A stretch of 32,905 nt of DNA from an uncultured Bradyrhizobium sp. (GTDB lineage Bacteria > Pseudomonadota > Alphaproteobacteria > Rhizobiales > Xanthobacteraceae), in assembly GCF_947648125.1 (NCBI RefSeq), contig NZ_CANSMR010000048.1, positions 1 through 32,905 on the forward strand, in the 5' to 3' direction. The notes beneath the pieces were generated by a model, which was given only the letters and a program-made list of their open reading frames with translations, was not told the DNA's origin and did not search any database. A program made the translations under genes and the position numbers. Every line of letters starts with the position of its first letter. Position 1 is the first letter of the stretch. Of the stretch, positions 23,985 through 32,139 are shown in pieces.

Positions 23985-25343
23985 ATGATTGACAAGACCC
24001 GATTGCCTGAAGCGCTGTTCCGTCCAAGCCGCCGGCAGATCCTGTCCGGTATGGCGTCCGCCGGCGTGATGCTGAGTGGTCTCACTGGCCCCGCATCCGC
24101 TCAGAAGCGGATCACGATCACCGAGGGCGAGTTCGCGCCGGTCCCGATCGCGATCCCGAACTTTTCCGCAGGTACTCCCGGCGACACTGAAGTCGGCGTC
24201 GGCGTTACGCAGGTCATCACCAACAACCTGAAGCGCAGCGGCTTGTTCGCGCCGATCGATCAGGCCGCCTATCTCGAGAAGCAGATCAACATCGACGCGG
24301 CGCCGAACTTCAACAACTGGAAGAGCATCAACGCACAGGCGCTGGTGACCGGCCGCATGACGCGCCAGGGCAACGGGCGCGTGAAGGCGGAGTTCCGGCT
24401 CTGGGACGTCAACACCGGCCAGCAGCTTGCCGGCCAGCAATACGACACCTCGGCCGAATACTGGCGGCGGATCGCGCACATCATCTCCGACCAGATCTAC
24501 GAGCGCATGACCGGCGAGAAGGGCTATTTCGATACCCGCGTCGTGTTCGTCGACGAGAGCGGCTCGGCGGATCGCCGCGTCAAGCGCCTCGCGCTGATGG
24601 ATCAGGACGGCGCCAATGTGCGCTATCTGACCCGCGGCTCGGACCTCGTGCTGACGCCGCGCTTCTCGCCGTCGACCCAGGAAATCACTTACATGGAGTT
24701 CGGGCAGGGCGACCCGCGCGTCTATCTGCTCAACATTGAGACCGGCCAGCGCGAGATCGTCGGCAACTTCCCGGGCATGTCGTTCTCGCCGCGCTTTTCG
24801 CCCGACGGCCAGCGCGTCATCATGAGCCTGCAGCAGGGCGGCAACTCCAATTTGTTCGTGATGGATCTGCGCTCGAAATCGATGACGCGGCTGACCGACA
24901 CGCCGGCGATCGACACCTCGCCATCTTATGCGCCCGACGGCACGCGGCTCTGCTTCGAATCCGATCGCGGCGGCAAGCCGCAGATCTATGTGATGCCGGC
25001 AACCGGCGGCGCGGCCCAGCGCATCTCGTTCGGCGACGGCACCTATTCGACGCCGGTGTGGTCGCCGCGCGGCGACTACATCGCCTTCACCAAGCAGGGC
25101 GGCGGGCAATTCGCTATCGGCATCATGAAGCCGGACGGCTCCGGCGAGCGCATCCTGACCTCGGGCTTCCACAATGAAGGCCCGACCTTTGCGCCGAACG
25201 GGCGGGTCGTGATGTTCTTCCGCGATCCCGGCGGCAACAGCGGTCCGTCGCTGTTCACCATCGACGTCTCCGGGCGCAATGAACTGCGGGTGCCGACGCC
25301 GGGCTTTGCGTCCGATCCCGCCTGGTCGCCGTTGTTGTCGTAA
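23985..25343 (+). CDS. tolB: Tol-Pal system beta-propeller protein TolB
   Basis: The 452-residue periplasmic protein has an N-terminal TolB_N domain (about 45-165, starting [18 protein letters not shown]) and a six-bladed propeller of WD40-like PD40 repeats (about 200-450), each with a F/WSPDG-like turn ([32 protein letters not shown]). It binds Pal and TolA and regulates their link to peptidoglycan. The signal peptide carries a twin-arginine-like motif, SRRQIL (residues 15-20), before a mild hydrophobic stretch and ASA-Q cleavage near 39. It lies 37 bases after tolA, ribosome-binding site weak. Confidence 0.95.
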   Translation: MIDKTRLPEALFRPSRRQILSGMASAGVMLSGLTGPASAQKRITITEGEFAPVPIAIPNFSAGTPGDTEVGVGVTQVITNNLKRSGLFAPIDQAAYLEKQINIDAAPNFNNWKSINAQALVTGRMTRQGNGRVKAEFRLWDVNTGQQLAGQQYDTSAEYWRRIAHIISDQIYERMTGEKGYFDTRVVFVDESGSADRRVKRLALMDQDGANVRYLTRGSDLVLTPRFSPSTQEITYMEFGQGDPRVYLLNIETGQREIVGNFPGMSFSPRFSPDGQRVIMSLQQGGNSNLFVMDLRSKSMTRLTDTPAIDTSPSYAPDGTRLCFESDRGGKPQIYVMPATGGAAQRISFGDGTYSTPVWSPRGDYIAFTKQGGGQFAIGIMKPDGSGERILTSGFHNEGPTFAPNGRVVMFFRDPGGNSGPSLFTIDVSGRNELRVPTPGFASDPAWSPLLS

Positions 25344-25511
25344 GCCGCTGCAGGCCTGCTCCGGGGAACCCCCGAGCCGGTCGGCGGTTCTCATCTAGCG
25401 CACTGAATTTTATGGTGAATTTCCATCGCGCGGCGGCTGCGGCAACGACTCGCTAACGATGTTCCCTCAGAAAGACTTCACCTCGGGTGGGTACTACTAC
25501 ATCCGAAAGCA

Positions 25512-27851
25512 GTGAAGCGCGCCCCACAGATGCAGTTCACAAGTCAGACTGGAGAGCCGGAACAGCGGCTGGTGTCGCCGTCGGTTTCGGCGGCTCTGAT
25601 CGATTCGCTGTTCGAGACGCCCGGTCCGCTGCTCGCCGGCCTCATCTTCGTGGCCATCGCGGCGGCCATGACCGCGCTCAAGACCGGACAGGACCTGGTC
25701 TGGGGGTGCGTCGCGCTCCTGATCGCTGCCGGTGCGCTCCGGGCCTTTGATCTCTGGCGATATCACGAACGCAAATTCAACCTGACGGCCGAGGAAGCCG
25801 CGCAGTGGAAGAAGCGGTATCAGGTCGGCGCCATGCTGCAAGCCGCGGCGATTGGCACTTGGGGCGCCACGACGCTGCTGTGCTCCGACGACGCCGTGGC
25901 TCACATGATCTGTCTGTCGGTCACGACCGGGATCGTGGCTGGCGGCGCGGGCAGGGCCTATGGACGGCAGTGGATATTCCAGCTCCAGGTCGTGCTCAGC
26001 TTCGGTCCGATGGTGATCGCGCTGGCGCTGCGCGGCACGCCCTACTACATCGCCATGTCGATCGTGAGCTTCGCATTTGTTCTGGCTCTGATTGAGACCG
26101 CAGCCAATCTGCACAGAATCTTCATGCGGGCCATCCTGGCACGCGAGCGCGAGGCGGCGCTCGCCGGCCAGTTCGATACAGCGTTGAATAACATGCCGCA
26201 CGGCCTGTGCATGTTCAGCGCCCATGGCCAGCTCGCGGTTATGAACCATCGCTTTATTGAGATGATGCAGCTATCGGATGATTTCGTGCAGCGCGGCGCC
26301 CGCGCGGATGATATCTGCAACGCCTGCGTGCTGTCCGGCTCGATCTCGGCCGCAGCCGCGCAACAGATTCTCTACGAGATCGAGAATTCGCAGCATGGTG
26401 ACATCGTTACCAGCGATCCCGATCCCGCCAAGAATCGCTCGCTCGACTGGACGTTCCAGCCGATGGCCGGCGGCGGCACGGTCGTGCTGGTCGAGGACAT
26501 CACCGAGCGCAAGGACGCTGAGGCCAGGATCAGCCACCTCGCGCGCTACGACGAATTGACCGCGCTTCCCAACCGGGTCAATTTCCGCGACGAGATCGGC
26601 CGGCTGCTCACCATGCAGCATGGCGACCATCGCTCCGCATTGCTGTTCGTCGACCTCGACCAGTTCAAGCAGGTCAACGACACGCTCGGCCATCCCTGCG
26701 GCGACCAGCTGCTTTGCGCGGTCGCCGAGCGGCTGCGCGAGATGCTGCGTCCGGAGGATTTCGTGGCGCGGTTCGGCGGGGACGAGTTCGTCGTGTTCCA
26801 GCAGAACATCCATTCGCATGAGGACGCCGCCGCGCTGGCGCGGCGCATCGTCGACCGACTCAGCGAGCGCTACAAGATCGACAACCATCTGGTCGAGATC
26901 GGTGCCAGCGTCGGCATCGCGATGACCGCGCCGGGCGTCAGCGCGGACACGCTATTGAAGAACGCCGATATGGCGCTCTACCGCGCCAAGGCGGACGGCC
27001 GCGGCACCTTCTGCTTCTTCCGCGACGAGATGGCGCAAATCGTCGAGGCCCGTCGCATCCTCGAGCTCGATCTGCGCAAGGCGCTCGCCAACGAGGAGTT
27101 CGAGCTGTTCTACCAGCCGCTGATCAACCTGAAGTCTGGCAAGATCTCGACCTGCGAGGCGCTGCTGCGCTGGAATCATCCGGCGCGCGGTACGGTCTCT
27201 CCGGTCGATATCATTCCGGTCGCCGAGGACATGGGCCTGATCGTCGATCTCGGCCGCTGGATCCTGCGCAAGGCCTGCATGGAATGCATGAAGTGGCCCG
27301 AGACGGTCAGCGTCGCGGTCAACTTCTCGCCGCAGCAGTTCCATCAGCGCGACGTGCTGAGCGAGATCCGCTACGCGCTCGAGGTCTCCGGCCTGCCGGC
27401 GCACCGCCTCGAGATCGAGATCACCGAATCCTCGTTGCTGCACAACACGGAGCTGACCCACGACGTGCTCTCGCAGCTGCGTTCGCTCGGCGTGCGGATC
27501 TCGCTGGACGATTTCGGCACCGGCTACTCATCGCTCAGCTATTTGCACAATTTCCCGCTGCAGAAGGTCAAGATCGACCGCTCCTTCCTCGAAGGCATCG
27601 ACAGCGACCGCCCGCTGACGCTGCTGCGCGGGGTGGCGCGGCTCTCCGCGGATCTCGGCATGTCGGTCGTGGTCGAGGGTATCGAGACCAACGAGCAGCT
27701 CGAATTGATCAGCGCCGACGGCGCGGTGACCGAAGCCCAGGGCTACCTGTTCAGCCGGCCGGTCCCCGCTGTACGCATCCGCCAGCTGCTGAATGCCTCC
27801 CATGGTCGCCGCAGGCCGGACGACCACATCGCGGCGGTTGCTTCAGGATAG
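25512..27851 (+). CDS. Membrane PAS-GGDEF-EAL cyclic-di-GMP enzyme
   Basis: The 779-residue protein has about five or six N-terminal helices (residues 35-205), a PAS-like domain (about 215-340, with ALNNMPHGLCMF and ending VVLVEDITERKDAEARI), a GGDEF domain (about 345-505) and an EAL domain (about 520-765). GGDEF is intact at 422-426, and an RPED inhibitory I-site stands exactly five residues before it. The EAL domain keeps EALLRW (549-554), DDFGTGYSSLSYL (Asp666/Asp667), KIDRSFL and VVEGIET. Both synthesis and breakdown of c-di-GMP are therefore possible. It starts at the GTG 25512 or the ATG 25530. It sits between tolB (168 bases before) and the FeeM-like gene, on the same strand. Confidence 0.92.
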   Translation: MKRAPQMQFTSQTGEPEQRLVSPSVSAALIDSLFETPGPLLAGLIFVAIAAAMTALKTGQDLVWGCVALLIAAGALRAFDLWRYHERKFNLTAEEAAQWKKRYQVGAMLQAAAIGTWGATTLLCSDDAVAHMICLSVTTGIVAGGAGRAYGRQWIFQLQVVLSFGPMVIALALRGTPYYIAMSIVSFAFVLALIETAANLHRIFMRAILAREREAALAGQFDTALNNMPHGLCMFSAHGQLAVMNHRFIEMMQLSDDFVQRGARADDICNACVLSGSISAAAAQQILYEIENSQHGDIVTSDPDPAKNRSLDWTFQPMAGGGTVVLVEDITERKDAEARISHLARYDELTALPNRVNFRDEIGRLLTMQHGDHRSALLFVDLDQFKQVNDTLGHPCGDQLLCAVAERLREMLRPEDFVARFGGDEFVVFQQNIHSHEDAAALARRIVDRLSERYKIDNHLVEIGASVGIAMTAPGVSADTLLKNADMALYRAKADGRGTFCFFRDEMAQIVEARRILELDLRKALANEEFELFYQPLINLKSGKISTCEALLRWNHPARGTVSPVDIIPVAEDMGLIVDLGRWILRKACMECMKWPETVSVAVNFSPQQFHQRDVLSEIRYALEVSGLPAHRLEIEITESSLLHNTELTHDVLSQLRSLGVRISLDDFGTGYSSLSYLHNFPLQKVKIDRSFLEGIDSDRPLTLLRGVARLSADLGMSVVVEGIETNEQLELISADGAVTEAQGYLFSRPVPAVRIRQLLNASHGRRRPDDHIAAVASG

Positions 27852-27931
27852 TTGACGATTCCACAGGCACAACCATGGGTTACGCTGCGGCTGAAGGTTA
27901 ACCCTAACCTTTCGAATGCTTTGCTATTCGG

Positions 27932-27946
27932 TTAAGGAGCCGTTAA
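27932..27946 (+). promoter_or_regulatory. Full CtrA-like site, TTAA-N7-TTAA
   Basis: TTAA (27932-27935), seven bases, and TTAA (27943-27946) match the complete CtrA recognition pattern exactly. It lies 40 bases before the ATG of the FeeM-like gene, near where polymerase would bind. A further TTAACC lies at 27898-27903. In DNA this GC-rich such a pattern is rare by chance. Confidence 0.5.
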
Positions 27947-27985
27947 TCTTGTTACCCGTGGAAGTTGCCGGTGTGAGGGTAGCAG

Positions 27986-28720
27986 ATGATACCGAAAGCT
28001 GAGCCGCGCACTCCATCCATAGTGCGCGGAGCCGGGCTGTTTGATCGTATCGATTACCGCCTGATCGAAACTCCCGAAGAAAAAGACGAGCTCTATTTGA
28101 TGCGCTACCGGGCCTATCTGCACGGCGGGTTGATCCTGCCGTCGGCATCCGGGCGCGTCAGCGATCGCTATGACGATGCGCCCAATGCCTGGATTTTCGG
28201 AATCTATGTCGACGGAGAACTCTGCAGTTCGCTCCGCCTTCATGTCCTTACCTCTGACGCGCGGATGTCTTACGCGACCGAGCTGTTCGGCGATGTTTTG
28301 CACAGTCGTCTCGACAAGGGTGAGGTCTTCATCGATCCGGCCCGTTTTGTCGCCGATCCCGACAAGGCCCGCCGGTTCCCGGAGTTGCCATATCTGTCAC
28401 TGCGGCTAGCCTATCTGGCGTGCGAATATTTCAACGCCGATACCGGGCTCGCAGTGGTTCGGGCGGAGCACCAGGCATTTTACCGCCGGGTTTTTCTGCA
28501 CGAGACCATCGCTGAGCCGCGCTCGTTTCCGAACGTGCTGAAGAAGGTGGCCTTGATGGCGTCGGGTTTCCGGACCCTGAGGGAACGGGTCCTGACCCGT
28601 TTTCCGATCATGCGCTCGTCGGTATTCGAGCGCCGCATGCTGTTCGAGCGGGACCAACATGTGTCCCGACAGGCGACGATCGCCAGGTTCGAGCGTCCCT
28701 CGATCGTTGCTAATTCTTGA
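27986..28720 (+). CDS. FeeM-like N-acyl amino acid synthase / autoinducer-synthase-fold acyltransferase
   Basis: The 244-residue soluble protein has the GNAT-like pattern of FeeM/LuxI-fold acyltransferases: RLIETPEEKDELYLMRYRAY at residues about 25-44, a IYVDGELCSSLRLHV strand (about 73-87) with the Arg-Leu of these folds, GEVFIDPARFVADP (about 112-125), and LRLAYLACEYF before a AVVRAEHQAFYRRVF block. Relatives join a long-chain acyl group from acyl carrier protein to an amino acid. The substrate here is unknown, and a plain GNAT role is possible. GAGGG lies six bases before the ATG. It sits between the c-di-GMP enzyme and pal, behind an exact CtrA-like site. Confidence 0.7.
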   Translation: MIPKAEPRTPSIVRGAGLFDRIDYRLIETPEEKDELYLMRYRAYLHGGLILPSASGRVSDRYDDAPNAWIFGIYVDGELCSSLRLHVLTSDARMSYATELFGDVLHSRLDKGEVFIDPARFVADPDKARRFPELPYLSLRLAYLACEYFNADTGLAVVRAEHQAFYRRVFLHETIAEPRSFPNVLKKVALMASGFRTLRERVLTRFPIMRSSVFERRMLFERDQHVSRQATIARFERPSIVANS

Positions 28721-28887
28721 CCGGGAATCAGTCCGCCGCCTCTGTTCGCACTGCAGCCGCTTCCGTTGGCACAAACCACGACGATCTGTTGCCGACCGGC
28801 CACGGACCGGCTCAAGATTGACCTGCAAAAGCGGCCGGTTCCCGCGAACTTGCCTTCCTTTCACCGTCGCGCCACATTTGCCACCCA

Positions 28888-28895
28888 TTAACCAT
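28888..28895 (+). promoter_or_regulatory. CtrA-like half-site upstream of pal (distal)
   Basis: An exact TTAACCAT, 137 bases before the pal ATG. It is the first of two identical motifs in the same orientation. Confidence 0.4.
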
Positions 28896-28970
28896 CGGGG
28901 GCGCTTTTCGCCATTGCCTGGCATTTGATCGGCTCTAGCAAGGTCTCGTCAAGGTTGACGGAACGTTCGC

Positions 28971-28978
28971 TTAACCAT
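28971..28978 (+). promoter_or_regulatory. CtrA-like half-site upstream of pal (proximal)
   Basis: An exact TTAACCAT, 54 bases before the pal ATG and in the same orientation as the distal copy 83 bases away, which is close to eight helical turns. Confidence 0.45.
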
Positions 28979-29031
28979 CGCCCTGTAGACCCAATGGACA
29001 GTACGAAGAGCGTGAGCGTGGAGGCTCCGGA

Positions 29032-29526
29032 ATGAAACATCAGATGCGTATCCTCCAGGGTATGAAGCTGGCTGCGGTTCTGGCGGTGGCGTTGTCGATG
29101 GGTGCCTGCGCCAACAAGAACGGCTTGGGCGCCGATGGCGCGATGGCGAGCGCCGCGACCCCGGGCAGCCAGCAGGATTTCGTGGTCAATGTCGGCGACC
29201 GTGTGTTCTTTGAGAGCGATCAGACCGATCTCAGCCCGCAGGCGACAGCGACCCTCGACAAGCAGGCGCAGTGGCTGCAGACCTACAACCGTTATTCCTT
29301 CACCATCGAAGGTCATGCCGACGAGCGCGGCACGCGCGAATACAACATCGCGCTCGGTGCGCGCCGTGCCCAGTCGGTTCGCGCCTATCTCGCTTCGCGC
29401 GGCATCGACCCGAGCCGCATGCGCACCATCTCCTACGGCAAGGAGCGCCCGGTCGCGGTCTGTAACGACATCTCTTGCTGGTCGCAGAACCGCCGCGCCG
29501 TCACCGTGCTGAACGCCAGCTCCTGA
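29032..29526 (+). CDS. pal: Peptidoglycan-associated lipoprotein Pal
   Basis: The 164-residue lipoprotein has an N-terminal signal with lipobox LSMGAC (lipidated Cys26) and an OmpA-like peptidoglycan-binding domain (about 50-160): RVFFESDQTDLSPQ, TIEGHADERGTREYNIALG and ARRAQSVRAYLASRGI, the conserved Asp and Arg contacts included. It anchors the outer membrane to peptidoglycan and is held or freed by TolB. In other alphaproteobacteria Pal is needed for division and envelope integrity. The ATG at 29032 has GGAGG about seven bases before it. A strong terminator follows at 29549-29580. Confidence 0.96.
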   Translation: MKHQMRILQGMKLAAVLAVALSMGACANKNGLGADGAMASAATPGSQQDFVVNVGDRVFFESDQTDLSPQATATLDKQAQWLQTYNRYSFTIEGHADERGTREYNIALGARRAQSVRAYLASRGIDPSRMRTISYGKERPVAVCNDISCWSQNRRAVTVLNASS

Positions 29527-29548
29527 CGTGACCCTGGATGGGTTTTCC

Positions 29549-29580
29549 AAGCCGGCGCCTTCGGGCGCCGGTTTTGTTTT
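29549..29580 (+). terminator. Intrinsic terminator after pal
   Basis: A perfect 8-bp GC stem, CCGGCGCC (29552-29559) with GGCGCCGG (29564-29571), closed by a stable TTCG tetraloop, is followed by TTTTGTTTT. It ends the pal transcript and implies a separate promoter for cpoB in 29581-29774. Confidence 0.92.
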
Positions 29581-29774
29581 GGCCGCATGAAAGCCCGCCC
29601 CGGCTTCATCAAGATGAACGAAGCTGCGTGCAATTGGCCGCTTGCTTGTTCCACCGTCCGTACTAAACCGGTATCCGCGACGCTGTCCCGGATTTGAACT
29701 GCAAGTCACAATTCTGGCGTACTCCGTCTCTCAAAGTCGCGCGCTTTTCACGTCGATCTCGTCGTCAGGGCAAA

Positions 29775-30794
29775 ATGTCATCCAGGCTACATTTTCTTTC
29801 TTCCGCCGCGGCGATCGCGGCGCTGTTCGTCGTTTCCGCACCAGCGTTTGCTCAATCCGACGATTCCGATGCCGAAATGCGGATCGAGCGGCTGGAGAAC
29901 CAGCTGCGGCAGCTGACCGGGCAGAACGAGGAGCTGCAGTACCGCAACCGCCAGCTCGAGGAGCGCCTGCGCCAGCTCGGCGGCCAGCCGCCCGGCCCGA
30001 ATGGACAGCCTCCGGCGGCCCAGCCCGGTGTCGCGGCGGTGCCGCCGGCGCAGCAGGGGTACCCGCAGGCGCAGCCCGGCTACGCCCAGCCGCAGCAGGG
30101 ATATGGCCGGCAGCCGCAGGGCGGCTACGACCAGCAGCAGATCGCCGCGCCCGCGCCGATCGTACAGGAGCCGGCACCGGCGGCAGCTCCCGGCCGCCGC
30201 GGCCGCGGCGATGCCTTCGATCCGACCCAGAATCCGAATGCCCCCGGCGCGCCGCGCGTGCTCGGTGGCGGCGGCCAGATGCCGATGCAGAACGATGCGG
30301 CGGTCGGCGCGCCCGGCGGCCGCGGGGCGGGCGAGCCGCTTGAGCTCGGCAACACCAGTCCGCAGCGGGCGCCCGGCGCGAGCGCGGCCCTGACCACATT
30401 ACCGCCGTCGGCGACGGCGAAGGACGAGTTCGACCTCGGCATCGGCTACATGCAGCGCAAGGACTATGCGCTCGCCGAAGAGACGATGAAGAACTTCGCC
30501 ACCAAGTATCCGAGCGATCCTTTGGTGGCGGATTCGCAATACTGGCTCGGCGAAAGCTATTTCCAGCGCCAGCAGTATCGCGATGCCGCGGAAACCTTCC
30601 TCGGTGTGACCACCAAGTTCGACAAGTCCGCGAAGGCGCCCGACGCGCTGCTGCGGCTCGGGCAGTCGCTGGCGGCGCTGAAGGAAAAGGAAGCCGCTTG
30701 CGCCGCCTTCGGCGAGATCACGCGGAAGTACCCGCGCGCGTCCGGCGGGGTCAAAGCTGCGGTTGACCGCGAGCAGAAGCGCGTGAAGTGCTAA
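29775..30794 (+). CDS. cpoB: Cell division coordinator CpoB (YbgF)
   Basis: The 339-residue periplasmic protein has a signal peptide (cleavage after AFA near residue 26), a short coiled coil (about 32-68, ERLENQLRQLTGQ...) for trimer formation, a long Gln/Pro/Gly-rich linker (about 70-215) and a C-terminal TPR domain (about 215-335: FDLGIGYMQRKDYALAEETM, YWLGESYFQRQQYRDAAETF, LLRLGQSLAALKEKEAACAA). In E. coli it links Tol-Pal to peptidoglycan synthesis during constriction. The linker is much longer than I expect from E. coli. The ATG at 29775 has AGGG four bases upstream. Confidence 0.92.
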   Translation: MSSRLHFLSSAAAIAALFVVSAPAFAQSDDSDAEMRIERLENQLRQLTGQNEELQYRNRQLEERLRQLGGQPPGPNGQPPAAQPGVAAVPPAQQGYPQAQPGYAQPQQGYGRQPQGGYDQQQIAAPAPIVQEPAPAAAPGRRGRGDAFDPTQNPNAPGAPRVLGGGGQMPMQNDAAVGAPGGRGAGEPLELGNTSPQRAPGASAALTTLPPSATAKDEFDLGIGYMQRKDYALAEETMKNFATKYPSDPLVADSQYWLGESYFQRQQYRDAAETFLGVTTKFDKSAKAPDALLRLGQSLAALKEKEAACAAFGEITRKYPRASGGVKAAVDREQKRVKC

Positions 30795-30840
30795 ACCAGC
30801 AAGGGAAGGCCGCTTCCGGCCTTTCCGCGACCCGCTGGTT
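30794..30840 (+). promoter_or_regulatory. Long hairpin between cpoB and tilS
   Basis: Outer arms AACCAGC (30794-30800) and GCTGGTT (30834-30840) enclose an inner stem AAGGCC/GGCCTT (30806-30811, 30818-30823) that extends by two more pairs past a bulge. There is no T-run, so it is not a plain terminator. It overlaps the cpoB stop codon and ends five bases before the tilS ATG, where it could mask ribosome entry. Confidence 0.5.
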
Positions 30841-30845
30841 CTGTG

Positions 30846-31880
30846 ATGCCCGACGACCAATCCGCCATCCCGGCAAGCGACGCCAAGCGCCTGTTCGCAG
30901 GCTTGGCGCGCGCGCCGGCGATCGTGCTGGCGGTGTCGGGCGGTCCCGATTCAGTGGCGCTGATGTGGCTGGCCGCGCGCTGGCGCCGCGCGCTCGCGCA
31001 GGGACCGCGGCTGGTGGCGGTCACCGTCGATCACGGCCTGCGTCCTGAAGCGGCCCGCGAGGCACGCGACGTCAAGCGGCTGGCGCGAAGCCTCGACCTG
31101 CCGCATCACACGTTGCGCTGGAGCGGGCCCAAGCCCAGCACCGGCGTGCCGGCAGCCGCGCGTGAGGCGCGCTATGGCCTGCTCGCGCAAGCCGCGCGCA
31201 AGCACGGCGCGACGCATATCCTGACCGCGCACACCCGTGACGATCAGGCCGAGACGCTGTTGATGCGGATGCTGCGCGGCAGCGGCGTCGCGGGTCTCTC
31301 GGCGATGGCGCGCGAGACCGAGCGTGACGGCGTCATGCTGACGCGACCGTTGCTCGATATCTCGAAGGCGCAGTTGATCGCGACGCTGAAGAAGGCGCGC
31401 ATCAGCTTTGCCGACGATCCGACCAACCGCGATCCGTCCTTCACGCGACCGCGGCTGCGCGCGCTGATGCCGCTGCTGGCGGAGGAGGGCGGCGACGCGC
31501 GGAACCTGGCACGGCTCGCCGCGCGGATCGCGCGCGCCAACGCTGCGCTGGAGGTGCTGGTCGACGGCGCCGAGCGCTATCTTGCGTTGAAAAGCGAAGA
31601 TAACCTCGATGCGGGCTTCGACGCGGCGCTGTTCGCGGTGATGCCGGACGAGATCCGCCTCCGTCTGCTCAAGCGCGCCATCGATCGCACCGGACATGAG
31701 GGGCCGGCCGAACTCGGCAAGGTCGAAACCCTGCTCGCCGCGGTCGATGAGGCCGTCAATCAGGCCTTGGGGCACCGCGAATCCAAGCTGAAACAGACGC
31801 TTGCCGGAGCGGTCATCAGCGTCGCCTCCGGCCGCATCAGGATCGGTCCGGCGCCGCCTCGCCGGGCTCGTTCCCGATGA
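30846..31880 (+). CDS. tilS: tRNA(Ile)-lysidine synthase TilS
   Basis: The 344-residue enzyme converts C34 of the CAU-anticodon tRNA-Ile to lysidine with ATP and lysine, changing it to read AUA. The N-terminal PP-loop SGGPDS (residues 31-36), the TVDHGLRPEA block, the ILTAHTRDDQAETLLMRMLRGSG block and RPLLDISKAQL are all family marks. The C-terminal part is short, as in other alphaproteobacteria, and lacks an obvious full TilS_C domain. ATG 30846 is chosen over the adjacent GTG 30843. No ribosome-binding site is evident, and a hairpin precedes the start. The gene is essential in most bacteria. Confidence 0.95.
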   Translation: MPDDQSAIPASDAKRLFAGLARAPAIVLAVSGGPDSVALMWLAARWRRALAQGPRLVAVTVDHGLRPEAAREARDVKRLARSLDLPHHTLRWSGPKPSTGVPAAAREARYGLLAQAARKHGATHILTAHTRDDQAETLLMRMLRGSGVAGLSAMARETERDGVMLTRPLLDISKAQLIATLKKARISFADDPTNRDPSFTRPRLRALMPLLAEEGGDARNLARLAARIARANAALEVLVDGAERYLALKSEDNLDAGFDAALFAVMPDEIRLRLLKRAIDRTGHEGPAELGKVETLLAAVDEAVNQALGHRESKLKQTLAGAVISVASGRIRIGPAPPRRARSR

Positions 31881-32013
31881 GCCCGGTTCGATTGTTTCAA
31901 CCGCTGTCATAATCCGGCAAGGAGGCTTAACCACCCCGGAAAAACACCGGATTCTGCGTCATTTTTTGACCGGGAATCGGGCTAGGATGCGGTAAATAGT
32001 CGTGCGTGGTTCC

Positions 32014-32042
32014 CTTGGCATCGACCCCAGCGGCACCTAGAT
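32014..32042 (+). promoter_or_regulatory. Possible heat-shock promoter of ftsH
   Basis: CTTG (32014-32017) is followed after 18 bases by CCTAGAT (32036-32042), near the alphaproteobacterial heat-shock -10 CYTATNT with one mismatch; the outer G of the longer consensus is also absent. It lies about 98 bases before the ftsH ATG. ftsH is heat-induced in other bacteria, which supports it, but the match is weaker than for htpG. Confidence 0.35.
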
Positions 32043-32139
32043 TGTAGGGCATCGACGGGATGGATTCCCTGGGGATTCCCACAGAGCCTGCCCAAGGATT
32101 AGAGAGAGGCCGCGATCCGCGCGACCACGAAGGAAGACC

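Larger units (their letters stand above)
28721..29031 (+). other. Leader region of pal
   Basis: This 311-base stretch holds no believable gene. It contains two exact TTAACCAT motifs (28888-28895, 28971-28978) and, close to the start codon, the strong GGAGG ribosome-binding site. A TTGACG lies at 28955-28960 but has no convincing -10 at 16-18 bases. Its length and contents suggest that pal has its own promoter, separate from tolQRAB. Confidence 0.55.

Noticed and set aside
25364-25391. EcfG-type promoter before the GGDEF-EAL gene
   Set aside because: GGAAC is followed at the right distance by GTTC or TTCT rather than CGTT, and it is about 120 bases from the start; the match is too loose.
23964-25394. 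Minus-strand frame opposite tolB
   Set aside because: Shadow of a high-GC gene; tolB has its full set of propeller repeats.
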